A stretch of 64,000 bases of DNA from Mesorhizobium sp. dw_380 (GCF_018588885.1 NZ_JAFFIW010000019.1:1-64000), one strand, 5' to 3'. Positions 15,950-24,882 are shown, counted from the stretch's first letter. Notes: generated by a model from the letters alone, not told the origin. Numbers and translations: made by a program.

Positions 15950-16291
15950 ATGTTTCGAAAAGTGAGCCTGGCCCTTGCAGCCACATTGATCATGGCCGGC
16001 GCGGCATGGGCCGATCCGATCGAGGGCAATTGGAAGACACAAGCCGGTGACACCGCAGCCATTTCAGGCAGCGACGCGTTCTCCATCACGCTCAAATCAG
16101 GCAAATATACCGGCAAGACCATCGGCTCGCTCAAGGCGGCTGGCGACAACAAATATGCCGGCAGCATCACCGATCCGGCGAACGACAAGACCTATTCGGG
16201 CAAGGCGACATTGACGGGCACCTCGCTCAAGATGAGCGGTTGCGTGCTCGGCGGACTGATCTGCAAGAGCCAGACCTGGCACAAGCTGTGA
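15950..16291 (+). CDS. DUF2147-type small secreted protein
   Basis: 113 residues from the ATG at 15950, with AGGGAGGA as ribosome-binding site. It has a Sec signal peptide (MFRKVSLALAATLIMAGAAWA). The mature part starts with DPIEGNWKTQAGDTAAIS, followed by beta strands, KYTGKTIGSLK, and ends with KMSGCVLGGLICKSQTWHKL. This is the pattern of DUF2147 proteins, in which the region with W, GxxL and a C-terminal CxxGxxCxxxxW-like tail is conserved. It is periplasmic and of unknown function. A terminator follows at 16317. Confidence 0.8.
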   Translation: MFRKVSLALAATLIMAGAAWADPIEGNWKTQAGDTAAISGSDAFSITLKSGKYTGKTIGSLKAAGDNKYAGSITDPANDKTYSGKATLTGTSLKMSGCVLGGLICKSQTWHKL

Positions 16292-16316
16292 TCGGCATCA
16301 TCCTTGTGACATGACG

Positions 16317-16340
16317 ACGGGGCCCTGCGGGCCCCGTTTT
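16317..16340 (+). terminator. Terminator of the DUF2147 gene
   Basis: A 9-bp perfect stem ACGGGGCCC / GGGCCCCGT with a TGC loop is followed by TTT and then CGTTT. It starts 25 bases after the stop codon. Confidence 0.88.
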
Positions 16341-16504
16341 CGTTTCATCGACACGCTGCCCCTCGCTCTCGACGCGCGCCATTCGGGCGGCGGCGAGCCC
16401 GCTCAGATCCCGTCAATCAACTTGAACCGCAGATGAACATCGGCATCAGAGCCGGTTCAGAGGCGTTGGGGCATTCTCCTGGGTGTTGAAGGAGACACGG
16501 ACCA

Positions 16505-16660
16505 ATGCTCGCTCGCCGCTTCACCATCGTCTGCCTGCTGATGAGCCTGTTTGGAATGTTCTTCGCCATCCTGGTCGCCGAAGCGGGCCGTTCGCCCCGC
16601 TCCTGGGACGAAGCCACCAGAATGTGCCGTCTCGCATGCCCGACCAACCTTCGTCACTGA
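16505..16660 (+). CDS. Short membrane peptide (51 residues), hypothetical
   Basis: The frame starts at ATG 16505 and reads MLARRFTIVCLLMSLFGMFF, continues to EAGRSPRSWDEATRMCRLAC and ends at TGA 16658-16660. It has one hydrophobic segment (residues 8-25) after a positively charged start and a short Cys-containing tail. AAGGAG lies at 16486-16491, rather far upstream. Third codon positions are mostly G or C, as in neighbouring genes. No family is recognised; it may be a real small protein or chance. Confidence 0.4.
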   Translation: MLARRFTIVCLLMSLFGMFFAILVAEAGRSPRSWDEATRMCRLACPTNLRH

Positions 16661-16696
16661 GAAGAACCGGACCTCGAAAAGAAAAGCTCAGACATC

Positions 16697-16891
16697 ATGA
16701 ACCGTATCGCCGCCAACGCTCTCAAGACCCTCCGGCTCCTGCCGCGGGCGGCGCTTATCCTGGTGCTTCTGGCCGCCCCGGTTCTGGCCGTGCCGATGAT
16801 GCGCGCCGATACCCGGTCGACAATCGAGGCACCTGCGCTGAAGAAGTCCGGCGTCGGCTTCGTTCTGCTGGTCAGCCTGCAGCGAGGATAA
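16697..16891 (+). CDS. Small membrane or exported peptide (64 residues), hypothetical
   Basis: MNRIAANALKTLRLLPRAALILVLLAAPVLAVPMM is a good signal peptide or single transmembrane helix, followed by about 30 polar residues. The ribosome-binding site is weak. It lies 36 bases after the 51-residue peptide gene and 74 bases before the AMP nucleosidase gene. No known family is recognised. Confidence 0.4.
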   Translation: MNRIAANALKTLRLLPRAALILVLLAAPVLAVPMMRADTRSTIEAPALKKSGVGFVLLVSLQRG

Positions 16892-16965
16892 AGAAAAATG
16901 GCGCTTTGAGCGCCTTCGGCAGCGACACCCCTCCCAACCGCCCGTCCAAGTCTCTATATTGAGCC

Positions 16966-18468
16966 ATGGAAAAGCGAATCTACCCCCAAGCCATCGAATC
17001 GGTCGTAATGCCGGAGCCTTTTGGCCGGCAAAGCTTCGACAGGGCCGAAAAAGCCGTTGCCGCACTGCAGCGGCTTTACGACCGCAACACCAAGTTCCTG
17101 CGCGACTCCTTCTCGGCGCTTGCCGCCGGCGGCGACAGCAGCAAGCGCTACCGGGCCTTCTATCCCGAGATCGGCGTCACCACGAGTTCGTTCACCCAGG
17201 TCGATTCGCGCCAGGCTTACGGCCATATGCCGACGCCCGGCCATTTCGCCACCACGATTACCCAGCCGCAGCTGTTCGAGAACTACCTGATCGAGCAGCT
17301 TCGCCTGATCATGAGAAATCACGGTGTGTCGGTGACGGTCTCGGAATCGACCACACCGATCCCGCTGCATTTCGCCTTCTTGGAGGGCACCTATGTCGAC
17401 GGCGCCGCAGCAGAACGCATCGAGCGGCCGATCCGCGACCTGTTCGACGTGCCGGATCTCGACGGCACCGACGACCAGATCGCCAACGGCACGTTCGAAG
17501 TGGCCTTGGGCGAACCAAGGCCGCTGGCCCCGTTCACGGCACAGCGCATCGACTATTCGCTGCACCGCATGACGCACTATACGGCCACAAGCCCGCAGCA
17601 TTTCCAGAACTTCGTGCTGTTCACCAATTACCAGTTCTACATCGACGAGTTCGTCGCCCGCGCCCGCGACCTGATGGAGAAGGGCGGCGACGGTTATGCG
17701 GAATTCGTCGAGCCGGGCAATGTCGTGACCAGGGCCGGACAGAGCGCGCCCAGCGAAGGCGTTGGACCACAGCGCTTGCCGCAAATGCCGGCCTATCATT
17801 TGAAGAAGCCGAACCATGGCGGCATCACCATGGTCAATATCGGGGTTGGCCCTTCGAACGCCAAGACGATCACCGACCATATCGCTGTGCTGAGGCCGCA
17901 TGCCTGGGTAATGCTTGGCCATTGCGCCGGCCTTCGCAACACCCAGGCGCTCGGCGACTATGTGCTGGCGCACGCTTATGTGCGCGAGGATCATGTGCTG
18001 GACGACGACCTTCCGGTCTGGGTGCCGATCCCGCCGCTGGCCGAGATCCAGGTGGCGCTGCAGGAGGCGGTTGCCGAGATCACCGGCCTGTCCGGCTACG
18101 ATCTGAAGCGCATCATGCGCACCGGCACGGTCGCCACCATCGATAACCGCAATTGGGAACTGCGCGACCAACGCGGACCGGTGCAGCGCCTGTCGCAGTC
18201 GCGCGCCATTGCGCTCGACATGGAATCGGCGACGATCGCCGCCAATGGCTTCCGCTTCCGCGTGCCCTACGGCACGCTGCTGTGCGTTTCCGACAAGCCG
18301 CTGCATGGCGAGCTGAAGCTGCCCGGCATGGCGACCGAGTTCTACAAGCGGCAGGTGGCGCAGCACCTGACCATCGGCATCAGGGCGATGGAGAAGCTGG
18401 CCGAGATGCCGATGGAGCGGCTGCATTCGCGCAAGCTCCGGAGCTTTTCGGAGACAGCGTTTCAGTAG
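16966..18468 (+). CDS. amn: AMP nucleosidase
   Basis: 500 residues, close to the length of bacterial Amn proteins. It hydrolyses AMP to adenine and ribose 5-phosphate in the cytoplasm and so helps control adenylate levels. The N-terminal half is the Amn-specific domain (ALQRLYDRNTKFLRDSFSALAAGG, RAFYPEIGVTTSSF). The C-terminal half is the nucleoside phosphorylase-like domain, with ITMVNIGVGPSNAKTITDHIAVLRPHAWVMLGHCAGLR and ALDMESATIAANGFRFRVPYGTLLCVSDKPLHGELK, where the MES motif binds ribose. It is a single-gene unit as far as the sequence shows. Confidence 0.95.
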   Translation: MEKRIYPQAIESVVMPEPFGRQSFDRAEKAVAALQRLYDRNTKFLRDSFSALAAGGDSSKRYRAFYPEIGVTTSSFTQVDSRQAYGHMPTPGHFATTITQPQLFENYLIEQLRLIMRNHGVSVTVSESTTPIPLHFAFLEGTYVDGAAAERIERPIRDLFDVPDLDGTDDQIANGTFEVALGEPRPLAPFTAQRIDYSLHRMTHYTATSPQHFQNFVLFTNYQFYIDEFVARARDLMEKGGDGYAEFVEPGNVVTRAGQSAPSEGVGPQRLPQMPAYHLKKPNHGGITMVNIGVGPSNAKTITDHIAVLRPHAWVMLGHCAGLRNTQALGDYVLAHAYVREDHVLDDDLPVWVPIPPLAEIQVALQEAVAEITGLSGYDLKRIMRTGTVATIDNRNWELRDQRGPVQRLSQSRAIALDMESATIAANGFRFRVPYGTLLCVSDKPLHGELKLPGMATEFYKRQVAQHLTIGIRAMEKLAEMPMERLHSRKLRSFSETAFQ

Positions 18469-18576
18469 GCGGTCGCGAGGCCACGGCAAGGCAATTCGTC
18501 GTCTTGCTCAGGCCGCAATTTGGCCGATAAGCAGATCGGACGGATCGTCAGGCGGCATTCAGCAGACAAGACCTCA

Positions 18577-19611
18577 ATGACAGCAGGCGCTCACTCGAAC
18601 ATGGTGGCTGGGTTGGCATTCCTGGCGATGACGGCATTGTCGGCCGCGCTGTTGGCCGGGTTCTTCGGCATGCTGCACCCTGCTTTCGATTCCTTCGCGC
18701 ATTTCCGCATTCACCTCAGCGTGCTTGTCGCGCTTGTGGCATTGCCGCTGCTGGCCAGCTCGTTTCGGCTGCAAGCGGCGGCTGCGCTGCTCTTTGCCGT
18801 CGCCTGCCTGGCCACGACGGCAAGCGCGCTGCCGAGGCTTTGGCCGCAGCCTGCAGTTGCCAAGCCTGCGGATCGGATGGTCTACAGTCTGCTGCAGATG
18901 AATCTGCGCTTCAACAACCCGACACCGAAGAAGGTGCTCTCCCTGATCGGCCGCACCAATCCGGACGTGATCACGCTCGACGAAGTGTCTGGCATGTGGA
19001 CGACCGAGCTTGGCTATATCACCAGCGCCTACCCCTACCGCATCCTGTGCCCTTACCCGAACGGCATGTTCGGGGTGGCGCTGCTGTCGCGCCGGCCGTT
19101 TGCCACCGGCACCACGCCGCGCTGCGAGCCGCGCGGCGCGATGGCGACCGCCACCATCGACTTCGGCGGGACCGACGTCGATGTCGCCGCGATCCATTTG
19201 AGCTGGCCATGGCCGAAGGAGCAATACTGGCAGATCGGCGAACTGGCCGAACCGCTGGCCGGGCTCGGCCAGACCGCGATCATGGCCGGCGATTGTAACG
19301 CCGTGCCGTGGAGCGCGGCGGTGCGGCGGGTCGCGGCTCTCGGCGGACTGACACTTATGCCTTCAGCCGGCCCGACCTGGATCCACCGGACACTGCCCGA
19401 TTTCCTGCGCCGCTATGCAGGCCTGCCGATCGATCAGGTGTTCAGCAAGGGCGGGCTGACGATCCTGTCGTCGACGCGGCTGGAGGATACCGGCTCAGAC
19501 CATCTGCCCGTGCTGGTCGAGTTCTCGGTTCGATCCGATGAGAAGCAGCCTGAAGATGGGCACGCCACAGCGCTCGCGGCGAGCGACTTGCCAGCCAAGC
19601 CGCACGGCTGA
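18577..19611 (+). CDS. Membrane-anchored endonuclease/exonuclease/phosphatase (EEP) family protein
   Basis: 344 residues if it starts at ATG 18577; the frame is open from 18520. Three hydrophobic helices occupy about the first 100 residues, then an EEP domain: LLQMNLRFNNPTPKKVLSLIGRTNPDVITLDEV (metal-binding Asn and Glu), AAIHLSWPWP, MAGDCNAVPWS (catalytic GDxN) and TGSDHLPVLVEF (terminal SDH). Family members are phosphodiesterases or phosphatases. With this anchor the catalytic domain would face the periplasm (inference). The substrate is unknown. The gene is convergent with the DUF922 gene. Confidence 0.85.
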   Translation: MTAGAHSNMVAGLAFLAMTALSAALLAGFFGMLHPAFDSFAHFRIHLSVLVALVALPLLASSFRLQAAAALLFAVACLATTASALPRLWPQPAVAKPADRMVYSLLQMNLRFNNPTPKKVLSLIGRTNPDVITLDEVSGMWTTELGYITSAYPYRILCPYPNGMFGVALLSRRPFATGTTPRCEPRGAMATATIDFGGTDVDVAAIHLSWPWPKEQYWQIGELAEPLAGLGQTAIMAGDCNAVPWSAAVRRVAALGGLTLMPSAGPTWIHRTLPDFLRRYAGLPIDQVFSKGGLTILSSTRLEDTGSDHLPVLVEFSVRSDEKQPEDGHATALAASDLPAKPHG

Positions 19612-19677
19612 CGCGTCAAACAAATAGAGCATGCGTGCGACGCCGCGACGCGTCGAGATGGCGAACGGATCGCTCGT

Positions 19678-20274
19678 TCATGGTTTTCCGATCAAGGCAA
19701 CGATCAGATGTTCGACATGGCCGCCATTGCTATGCTCACGCCGGTCGAAGGCATTTTGTCTGGCCTCATATTCGGCATAGACAGCCTGGATGCGAAGCCG
19801 CGCCTCGCGGCGCATCTTGTAGCAGAACGGGTCGTTTGCGACCCGCAGGCCGGCTATCGACCTTTCAGCGGCGCGCATCATCTGTCTGGCGATGCGCCCA
19901 TGCGTTTCCTCATGGGCGCGAACACCGGCGAAAAACCTGACCCAACGCCTGTTCAGCGCCGGCGTCACGGGCGAGGCAACGCGAGGGAAGGTGTAGAACA
20001 GGTTGAGCGTGCCATCGACCTGCTGCAACCGGCAGAAGCCGTTGTCCTGATTACCGTCGAGTTTCCAGTCGACTGTATAGGCAGTTTGGGCGATGGCATG
20101 CGTCATGAAGCCGTGCTTGGGGCCTTTGCTGTCCATCGCCTCGACGAGGGCGGCGCCCGAGCTTCCCGTAATGTCGTAGGTCCGCGTCTGGATGACTGCC
20201 CTGGTGCCGGCCAAGGCCTCTGGCGCGCACAGCGCTCCGATGGTGACGAGGCAGCTCAGAACCGTCAGGCGCAT
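19678..20274 (-). CDS. DUF922 secreted protein, predicted zinc-dependent protease
   Basis: 198 residues with a Sec signal peptide (MRLTVLSCLVTIGALCAPEALA). The mature part begins with the DUF922 pattern (YDITGSSGAALVEAMDSKGP, then the AYTVDWKL strand). It carries HEETH (HExxH zinc motif) near residue 120, in the context FFAGVRAHEETHGRIARQMM. Two further cysteines (GFCRL, PFCYK) may form a disulfide. It is periplasmic. Protease activity is predicted for the family from the HExxH motif; the target is unknown. Confidence 0.85.
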   Translation of the reverse strand: MRLTVLSCLVTIGALCAPEALAGTRAVIQTRTYDITGSSGAALVEAMDSKGPKHGFMTHAIAQTAYTVDWKLDGNQDNGFCRLQQVDGTLNLFYTFPRVASPVTPALNRRWVRFFAGVRAHEETHGRIARQMMRAAERSIAGLRVANDPFCYKMRREARLRIQAVYAEYEARQNAFDRREHSNGGHVEHLIVALIGKP

Positions 20275-20343
20275 GGTCTTTCTCCCTGTCCCCCGAGAAA
20301 AGAACCATAAGCCGGTGAGCGTTTCAACGGTCCTGCAGTCTTA

Positions 20344-20376
20344 CATGCCCCGGTAGACCGAATGCTCACCGGCATT
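20344..20376 (-). pseudogene. Degenerate duplicate of the ETF-QO C-terminal tail
   Basis: On the minus strand this reads AGEHSVYRGM followed by a stop. The real ETF-QO tail just upstream (20410-20442) reads GGEGPVYQGM and stop. At the nucleotide level roughly three quarters of the 32 positions agree, including GGTCTACC and GGCATGT. It lies 30-odd bases beyond the ETF-QO stop codon and is not part of a gene. The same segment contains GCTCACCGGC, which pairs with GCCGGTGAGC at 20311-20320. Confidence 0.6.
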
Positions 20377-20409
20377 TTTGCTGGCGCATCAGACGGCCGG
20401 CGGCGCGGG

Positions 20410-22089
20410 TCACATGCCTTGGTAGACCGGCCCTTCACCGCCTTGCGGCGGCACCCAGTTGATGTTCTGGTTCGGGTCCTTGATGTCGCAGGTCTTGCAG
20501 TGGACGCAGTTCTGCGCGTTGATGACGAAGCGCACATCCTTCGCCGCCGGATCGGCCGCGGCATTGCCATCCTTGTCGACCCATTCGTAGACGCCGGCCG
20601 GACAGTAGCGTGTCGAGGGTCCGGCGAAGACATCATGCTCGGAGCGTTTCAGCAGGTCCATGTCGCCGACCAGCAGGTGGACCGGCTCGTTTTCCTCGTG
20701 ATTGGTGTTGGACAGGAACACCGAGGACAGGCGGTCGAAGGTCAGCACGCCATCGGGCTTGGGATAAGCGATCTTCTTGTGCTGGGCGGCGGGCTCGAGC
20801 GTGGCGTAATCGGCCTTGCCGTGCTTCAGCGTGCCGAAGGGCGAGGCGCCGAACAGCGTGTTCAGCCACATGTCGAGGCCGCCGAGGCTGACGCCGACGA
20901 TGGTGCCAAAGCGCGACCAGAGCGGCTTGACGTTGCGCACCTTCTTCAAATCCTTGCCGATGTCGGTCGCGCGCCAGGCCGCCTCGTAGGAGGTGAGCTC
21001 GTCATTGGCGCGGCCAGCGGAAATTGCTCCGCTGACATGCTCGGCCGCCAGCATCCCCGACAGCACCGCATTGTGGGAGCCCTTGATGCGCGGCACGTTG
21101 ACGAAGCCCGCGGCGCAACCCATCAGCGCGCCACCGGGGAAGGACAGTTTCGGCACCGACTGCCAGCCGCCCTCGGTGATGGCGCGCGCGCCATAGCCCA
21201 GGCGCTTGGCACCCTCGAAGGTGCCGCGGATTGCCGGATGGGTCTTGAAGCGCTGGAATTCCTCGAAGGGTGACAGATAGGGGTTCTTGTAATTGAGGTG
21301 GAGAACGAAGCCGACCGCCACCTGGTTATCCTCGAGATGGTATAGGAAGGAGCCGCCGCCGGTCTTCATGTCGAGCGGCCAGCCGAAGGAATGCTGGACC
21401 AGGCCCGGCCGATGGTTCTCCGGCTTGACCTGCCAGAGCTCCTTGAGGCCGATGCCGTATTTGCCGGGCTCGCGGCCATCGGAAAGCTTGTATCTGGCGA
21501 TCAGCTGCTTGGCGAGCGAGCCGCGCGCGCCTTCGCCGATCAGCACATATTTGCCCATCAGCGCCATGCCCGGCGCGAAGCCCGGGCCGTGCGTGCCGTC
21601 CTTCTCGACGCCCATGTCGCCGGTAACGACGCCGGTGACGGCGCCTTGTTCATTGTAGAGCAGCCCGACGGCGGCAAAGCCCGGATAGATCTCGACGCCG
21701 AGGGCCTCGGCCTTGCCAGCCAGCCAGCGGCAGACATTGCCGAGCGAGACGATGTAATTGCCGTGATTGTTCATCAGCGGCGGCATCAGGAAGTTGGGCA
21801 GGCGAAACGAGCCGGCGGGGCCGAGAACCAGGAAGTGATCGTCGGTGACCGGCGTCTTGAAAGGATGGCCCTCCTCGTCGCGCCAGCCCGGCAGCAGCCG
21901 GTCGATGCCGATCGGATCGACCACGGCACCGGAGAGGATATGGGCACCGACCTCGCCGCCTTTTTCCAGCACGACAACCGAAAGCTCGGGATTGACCTGC
22001 TTGAGGCGGATGGCCGCGGCAAGGCCGGCCGGACCGGCACCGACGATGACCACGTCGAATTCCATGCTTTCGCGTTCGATATCGCTCAT
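20410..22089 (-). CDS. etfD: Electron transfer flavoprotein-ubiquinone oxidoreductase
   Basis: 559 residues from the ATG at 22089, which has GGAGG eight bases upstream; an ATG at 22146 would add a non-conserved stretch. It takes electrons from reduced ETF and reduces ubiquinone at the membrane. It has an N-terminal FAD-binding motif (FDVVIVGAGPAGLAAAIRLKQ), EKGGEVGAHILSGAVVDP, the quinone and membrane-contact region in the middle, and a C-terminal 4Fe-4S site with cysteines in RYCPAGVYEW and NAQNCVHCKTCDIKDP. It links acyl-CoA dehydrogenases such as Ivd in this window to respiration. The symbol follows one common usage; the protein is also called ETF-QO. Confidence 0.95.
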   Translation of the reverse strand: MSDIERESMEFDVVIVGAGPAGLAAAIRLKQVNPELSVVVLEKGGEVGAHILSGAVVDPIGIDRLLPGWRDEEGHPFKTPVTDDHFLVLGPAGSFRLPNFLMPPLMNNHGNYIVSLGNVCRWLAGKAEALGVEIYPGFAAVGLLYNEQGAVTGVVTGDMGVEKDGTHGPGFAPGMALMGKYVLIGEGARGSLAKQLIARYKLSDGREPGKYGIGLKELWQVKPENHRPGLVQHSFGWPLDMKTGGGSFLYHLEDNQVAVGFVLHLNYKNPYLSPFEEFQRFKTHPAIRGTFEGAKRLGYGARAITEGGWQSVPKLSFPGGALMGCAAGFVNVPRIKGSHNAVLSGMLAAEHVSGAISAGRANDELTSYEAAWRATDIGKDLKKVRNVKPLWSRFGTIVGVSLGGLDMWLNTLFGASPFGTLKHGKADYATLEPAAQHKKIAYPKPDGVLTFDRLSSVFLSNTNHEENEPVHLLVGDMDLLKRSEHDVFAGPSTRYCPAGVYEWVDKDGNAAADPAAKDVRFVINAQNCVHCKTCDIKDPNQNINWVPPQGGEGPVYQGM

Positions 22090-22308
22090 CAACCCCTCCG
22101 CACTGGCTTGCCGCTGTTGCGTATCTTGCTGGCTCCTGCGCTGCATAGCGCATCAATTGGCGACAGGAAACCGGCGCAGACGTGACATTGCGGATTTGGC
22201 CAAAAAGTCGCGCATCCCGCGGCGTGGCTGACGTTCGTGTCCGGCGCGACCCGCCGCGCCCGCGTTTTTGATTGTTCGACGGCTTGCTTATCGGCCATAC
22301 TTCCCGCC

Positions 22309-22953
22309 ATGCGCATTCCTGGGCCAGCCGGCTTTTCTTCGACGCGCTTTCTTTTCACGCCCGGCCGGGCCTGCCGGGCGATACTTTTGGCCCTTCTGAT
22401 GTCGGCACCGGAGCACGCCGCCGCGGGCGAGGTGAAAGTCTGGGCGACAGGCGCCTACTCCTTCTCCGACGAGCTTGGCGGCTTCCGCATCACCGGAGCT
22501 TCCGGCATTGGAACCAAGGACGATCCGCTGGTCATCACCGAAGAGCTGAATTCGGCGACACCGGTGACGCTGACCATCCGCTCCACAAAGCCGATCCAGA
22601 CATTCGGCAAGGCGGGCGAGTTCGCCAACGGCATCATGTATATGCGTATCGACGTGCTCAACAACAGCGGCCAGGCCTGGATCGAATTCCAGTTCGAACT
22701 TCAGGAAATGCTGGATCAGCCGAGCGTGTTTGGGGACGGGCTTTCCTTCGACCAGCGCAACAAGACGCCCGACAATATCTGGTCGAGCAATTTCGCCGAT
22801 TTCGACCGCGAGTTCGAGCCCTATGACCGGCTGCTGTTCAAGAACGGCAAGGTCGATCCGCTGAAGACCGCCAGCTTCGAATTCCTGGTGACCGATTACA
22901 CCCCGCGATGGACGTTCTATCTGGTGCAGGATCCGCGCATTCCGACGGGATAG
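22309..22953 (+). CDS. Secreted protein of unknown function
   Basis: 214 residues from the ATG at 22309. The N-terminus is a long signal peptide (a basic stretch, then AILLALLMSAPEHAAAG, cleavage after about residue 42). The mature part looks beta-rich, with VTLTIRSTKPIQTF and MRIDVLNNSGQAWIEFQFELQE, and ends TPRWTFYLVQDPRIPTG. No cysteines occur in the mature part. I do not recognise a family. It is divergent from ETF-QO across a 219-base spacer and is followed after 141 bases by the uracil-DNA glycosylase gene. Confidence 0.7.
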   Translation: MRIPGPAGFSSTRFLFTPGRACRAILLALLMSAPEHAAAGEVKVWATGAYSFSDELGGFRITGASGIGTKDDPLVITEELNSATPVTLTIRSTKPIQTFGKAGEFANGIMYMRIDVLNNSGQAWIEFQFELQEMLDQPSVFGDGLSFDQRNKTPDNIWSSNFADFDREFEPYDRLLFKNGKVDPLKTASFEFLVTDYTPRWTFYLVQDPRIPTG

Positions 22954-23094
22954 GGCGCAGGCTGAACGGAATGCATGGGGGAGCCTGCCTTGGCGATTGG
23001 CGAAGGCGACCGGACATGCGTCCTTAAGCGTGCGATCGCAGCTTTCGCCAATCCCAAACTTGCAAATCGTGGTCGCGCGGACGATGGTGGCGCC

Positions 23095-24021
23095 ATGACT
23101 GCCGCCGCTCCCAACAACCCAGCCGACATCGCTGAACTGCTCGCCTTCTATGCCAGCGCGGGCGTCGACGAGGCGTTGGAGGACACACCCATCGATCGGT
23201 TTGCGGAAGCCTCTCGGCCGAAGCAATCCGAGCGCGCGCCTGCCCCGGTCGCGCGCACCCACGAAAACAGACCCCAGGAACGGCCTTCATCGGACCCTGG
23301 CGTCGACCAAGGCAGGGCTCCAGGACGGCAAGCGGCATCGTCCGGGTTGGATGCAAGCAAAGTGCCGGATGCGCCGGCGCGCACGGTGTCCGCCGCCGTG
23401 CCCGACGAGGCGCAGGCTGCCCTCGCCCGGCAGATAGCGACAAGCGCCTCCACACTCGAAGAGCTTCGCCAGCATATGGCTGCCTTCGACGGCTGCAACC
23501 TCAAGGCCACCGCCAAGAACCTGGTGTTCGCCGACGGCAACCCGCAAGCCTCTGTCATGCTGGTCGGCGAAGCGCCCGGCCGTGACGAGGACATAGAGGG
23601 CCTGCCCTTCGTCGGCCGCTCCGGCCGGCTGCTCGACCGCATGCTCGCCGCGATCGGGCTCGACCGTACATCGGTCTACATCGCCAACGTCATTCCGTGG
23701 CGGCCGCCGGGCAACCGCACGCCGACGCCGCACGAGACCGAGATCTGCCGGCCGTTCATCGAGCGGCAGATCGAACTGGTCAATCCCAAGGTGCTGATCA
23801 ATTTGGGCGGACCGTCGGCCAAAACCTTGCTCAACAGTTCGGAAGGCATCCTCAGGCTGCGCGGCAACTGGCGTGTCCACACCACAGCCTCGGGCATCGC
23901 CATTCCTGCTATGCCGACGCTGCATCCGGCCTACCTCCTGCGGACGCCCGCGCACAAGAAGCTGGCGTGGCGGGATTTTCTCGAGGTGAAGGCGAAGCTG
24001 CGGGCGCTCACCCAGCAATGA
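23095..24021 (+). CDS. Uracil-DNA glycosylase, family 4-like, with only two cysteines
   Basis: 308 residues from the ATG at 23095. Residues 1 to about 110 are a low-complexity Pro/Ala/Arg-rich extension. The catalytic domain has VMLVGEAPGRDEDIEGLPFVGRSGRLLDRML (family 4 motif A region), VYIANVIPWRPPGNRTPTPHE, and HPAYLLRTPAHKKLAWRDF (motif B region). It removes uracil from DNA. Classical family 4 enzymes hold a 4Fe-4S cluster with four cysteines; the whole protein here has two (AFDGCNLK and TEICRPF), so the cluster is probably lost or altered. The start is uncertain because the frame continues upstream. Confidence 0.85.
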   Translation: MTAAAPNNPADIAELLAFYASAGVDEALEDTPIDRFAEASRPKQSERAPAPVARTHENRPQERPSSDPGVDQGRAPGRQAASSGLDASKVPDAPARTVSAAVPDEAQAALARQIATSASTLEELRQHMAAFDGCNLKATAKNLVFADGNPQASVMLVGEAPGRDEDIEGLPFVGRSGRLLDRMLAAIGLDRTSVYIANVIPWRPPGNRTPTPHETEICRPFIERQIELVNPKVLINLGGPSAKTLLNSSEGILRLRGNWRVHTTASGIAIPAMPTLHPAYLLRTPAHKKLAWRDFLEVKAKLRALTQQ

Positions 24022-24069
24022 CCTCGCAGGTAATTGAAATGCCGTCCCTGGCCGCCTAACCATCACCCC

Positions 24070-24882
24070 ATGACAACAGCCCAAACTTCCGCCGGCAGTC
24101 TTATCCGCGAATGGCGCACGCGACGCCGCATGAGCCAGCTCGATCTCGCCATGGAAGCAGAAATCTCGCAGCGGCACCTCTCGTTCGTCGAAAGCGGGCG
24201 TGCCGCACCCTCGCGCGAGATGGTGCTGCATTTGGCGGAGCAGTTGGCGATCCCGCTTAGGCAACGCAACCAGTTGCTGCTGGCCGCGGGCTTTGCGCCG
24301 AGTTTCAGCGAACGGCCGCTCACCGACACAACATTGGCGCCGGCGATGGCAGCGGTCGAGACGGTGCTCAAGGGCCATGAACCGTTCCCGGCGCTGGCAG
24401 TGGACCGGCACTGGAACCTCGTTTCGGCGAATGCCGCGATTGCTCCCTTTCTTGCCGATATCAGCGAGACTACCTTGCTGGCGCCGCCGGTCAATGTGCT
24501 TCGCCTCAGCCTGCATCCCGGCGGCATCGCACCGCGCATCGTCAATCTCCAGGAATGGCGTACGCACCTGCTCGAGCGTCTCAAGCACCAGAACGACGCC
24601 ACCGGCGACGCTGTGCTGGTCGAACTGGAGCGCGAGTTGCGCAGCTATCCTTCCGGCCTCAAGGGCAGCAGGCCAACACCCGTCGAGCCCAACGGCATCG
24701 TGCATCCGCTCAGGCTTGCCCATGGCGATCAGGTGCTGTCGTTCATCAGCACTATCACCGTTTTCGGCACACCGCTCGACGTGACCCTGTCGGAACTGGC
24801 GATCGAATCCTTTTTCCCGGCCGACGAGCAGACGCGATCGGTGCTGGTGCGGCTGGCGAAGGAACGGACCGAACGCTCCTGA
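24070..24882 (+). CDS. HTH (XRE) regulator with MmyB-like ligand-binding domain
   Basis: 270 residues from the ATG at 24070. The N-terminal XRE helix-turn-helix is LIREWRTRRRMSQLDLAMEAEISQRHLSFVESGRAAPSREMVLHLAEQL. The C-terminal half has the MmyB-type pattern: PFPALAVDRHWNLVSANAAI, LRLSLHPGGIAPRIVNLQEWR, then FISTITVFGTPLDVTLSELAIESFFPADEQT. Relatives bind fatty-acid-like or other small ligands and often control a neighbouring gene. Its stop codon directly abuts the stop codon of the convergent DMT transporter gene. The target is unknown. Confidence 0.88.
   Translation: MTTAQTSAGSLIREWRTRRRMSQLDLAMEAEISQRHLSFVESGRAAPSREMVLHLAEQLAIPLRQRNQLLLAAGFAPSFSERPLTDTTLAPAMAAVETVLKGHEPFPALAVDRHWNLVSANAAIAPFLADISETTLLAPPVNVLRLSLHPGGIAPRIVNLQEWRTHLLERLKHQNDATGDAVLVELERELRSYPSGLKGSRPTPVEPNGIVHPLRLAHGDQVLSFISTITVFGTPLDVTLSELAIESFFPADEQTRSVLVRLAKERTERS

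Noticed and set aside
16954..18489. Long minus-strand open frame opposite amn
   Set aside because: It is an antisense frame to a clear AMP nucleosidase gene. Its translation is rich in His, Arg and Gln, as expected from the complement of a GC-rich gene, with no recognisable domain.
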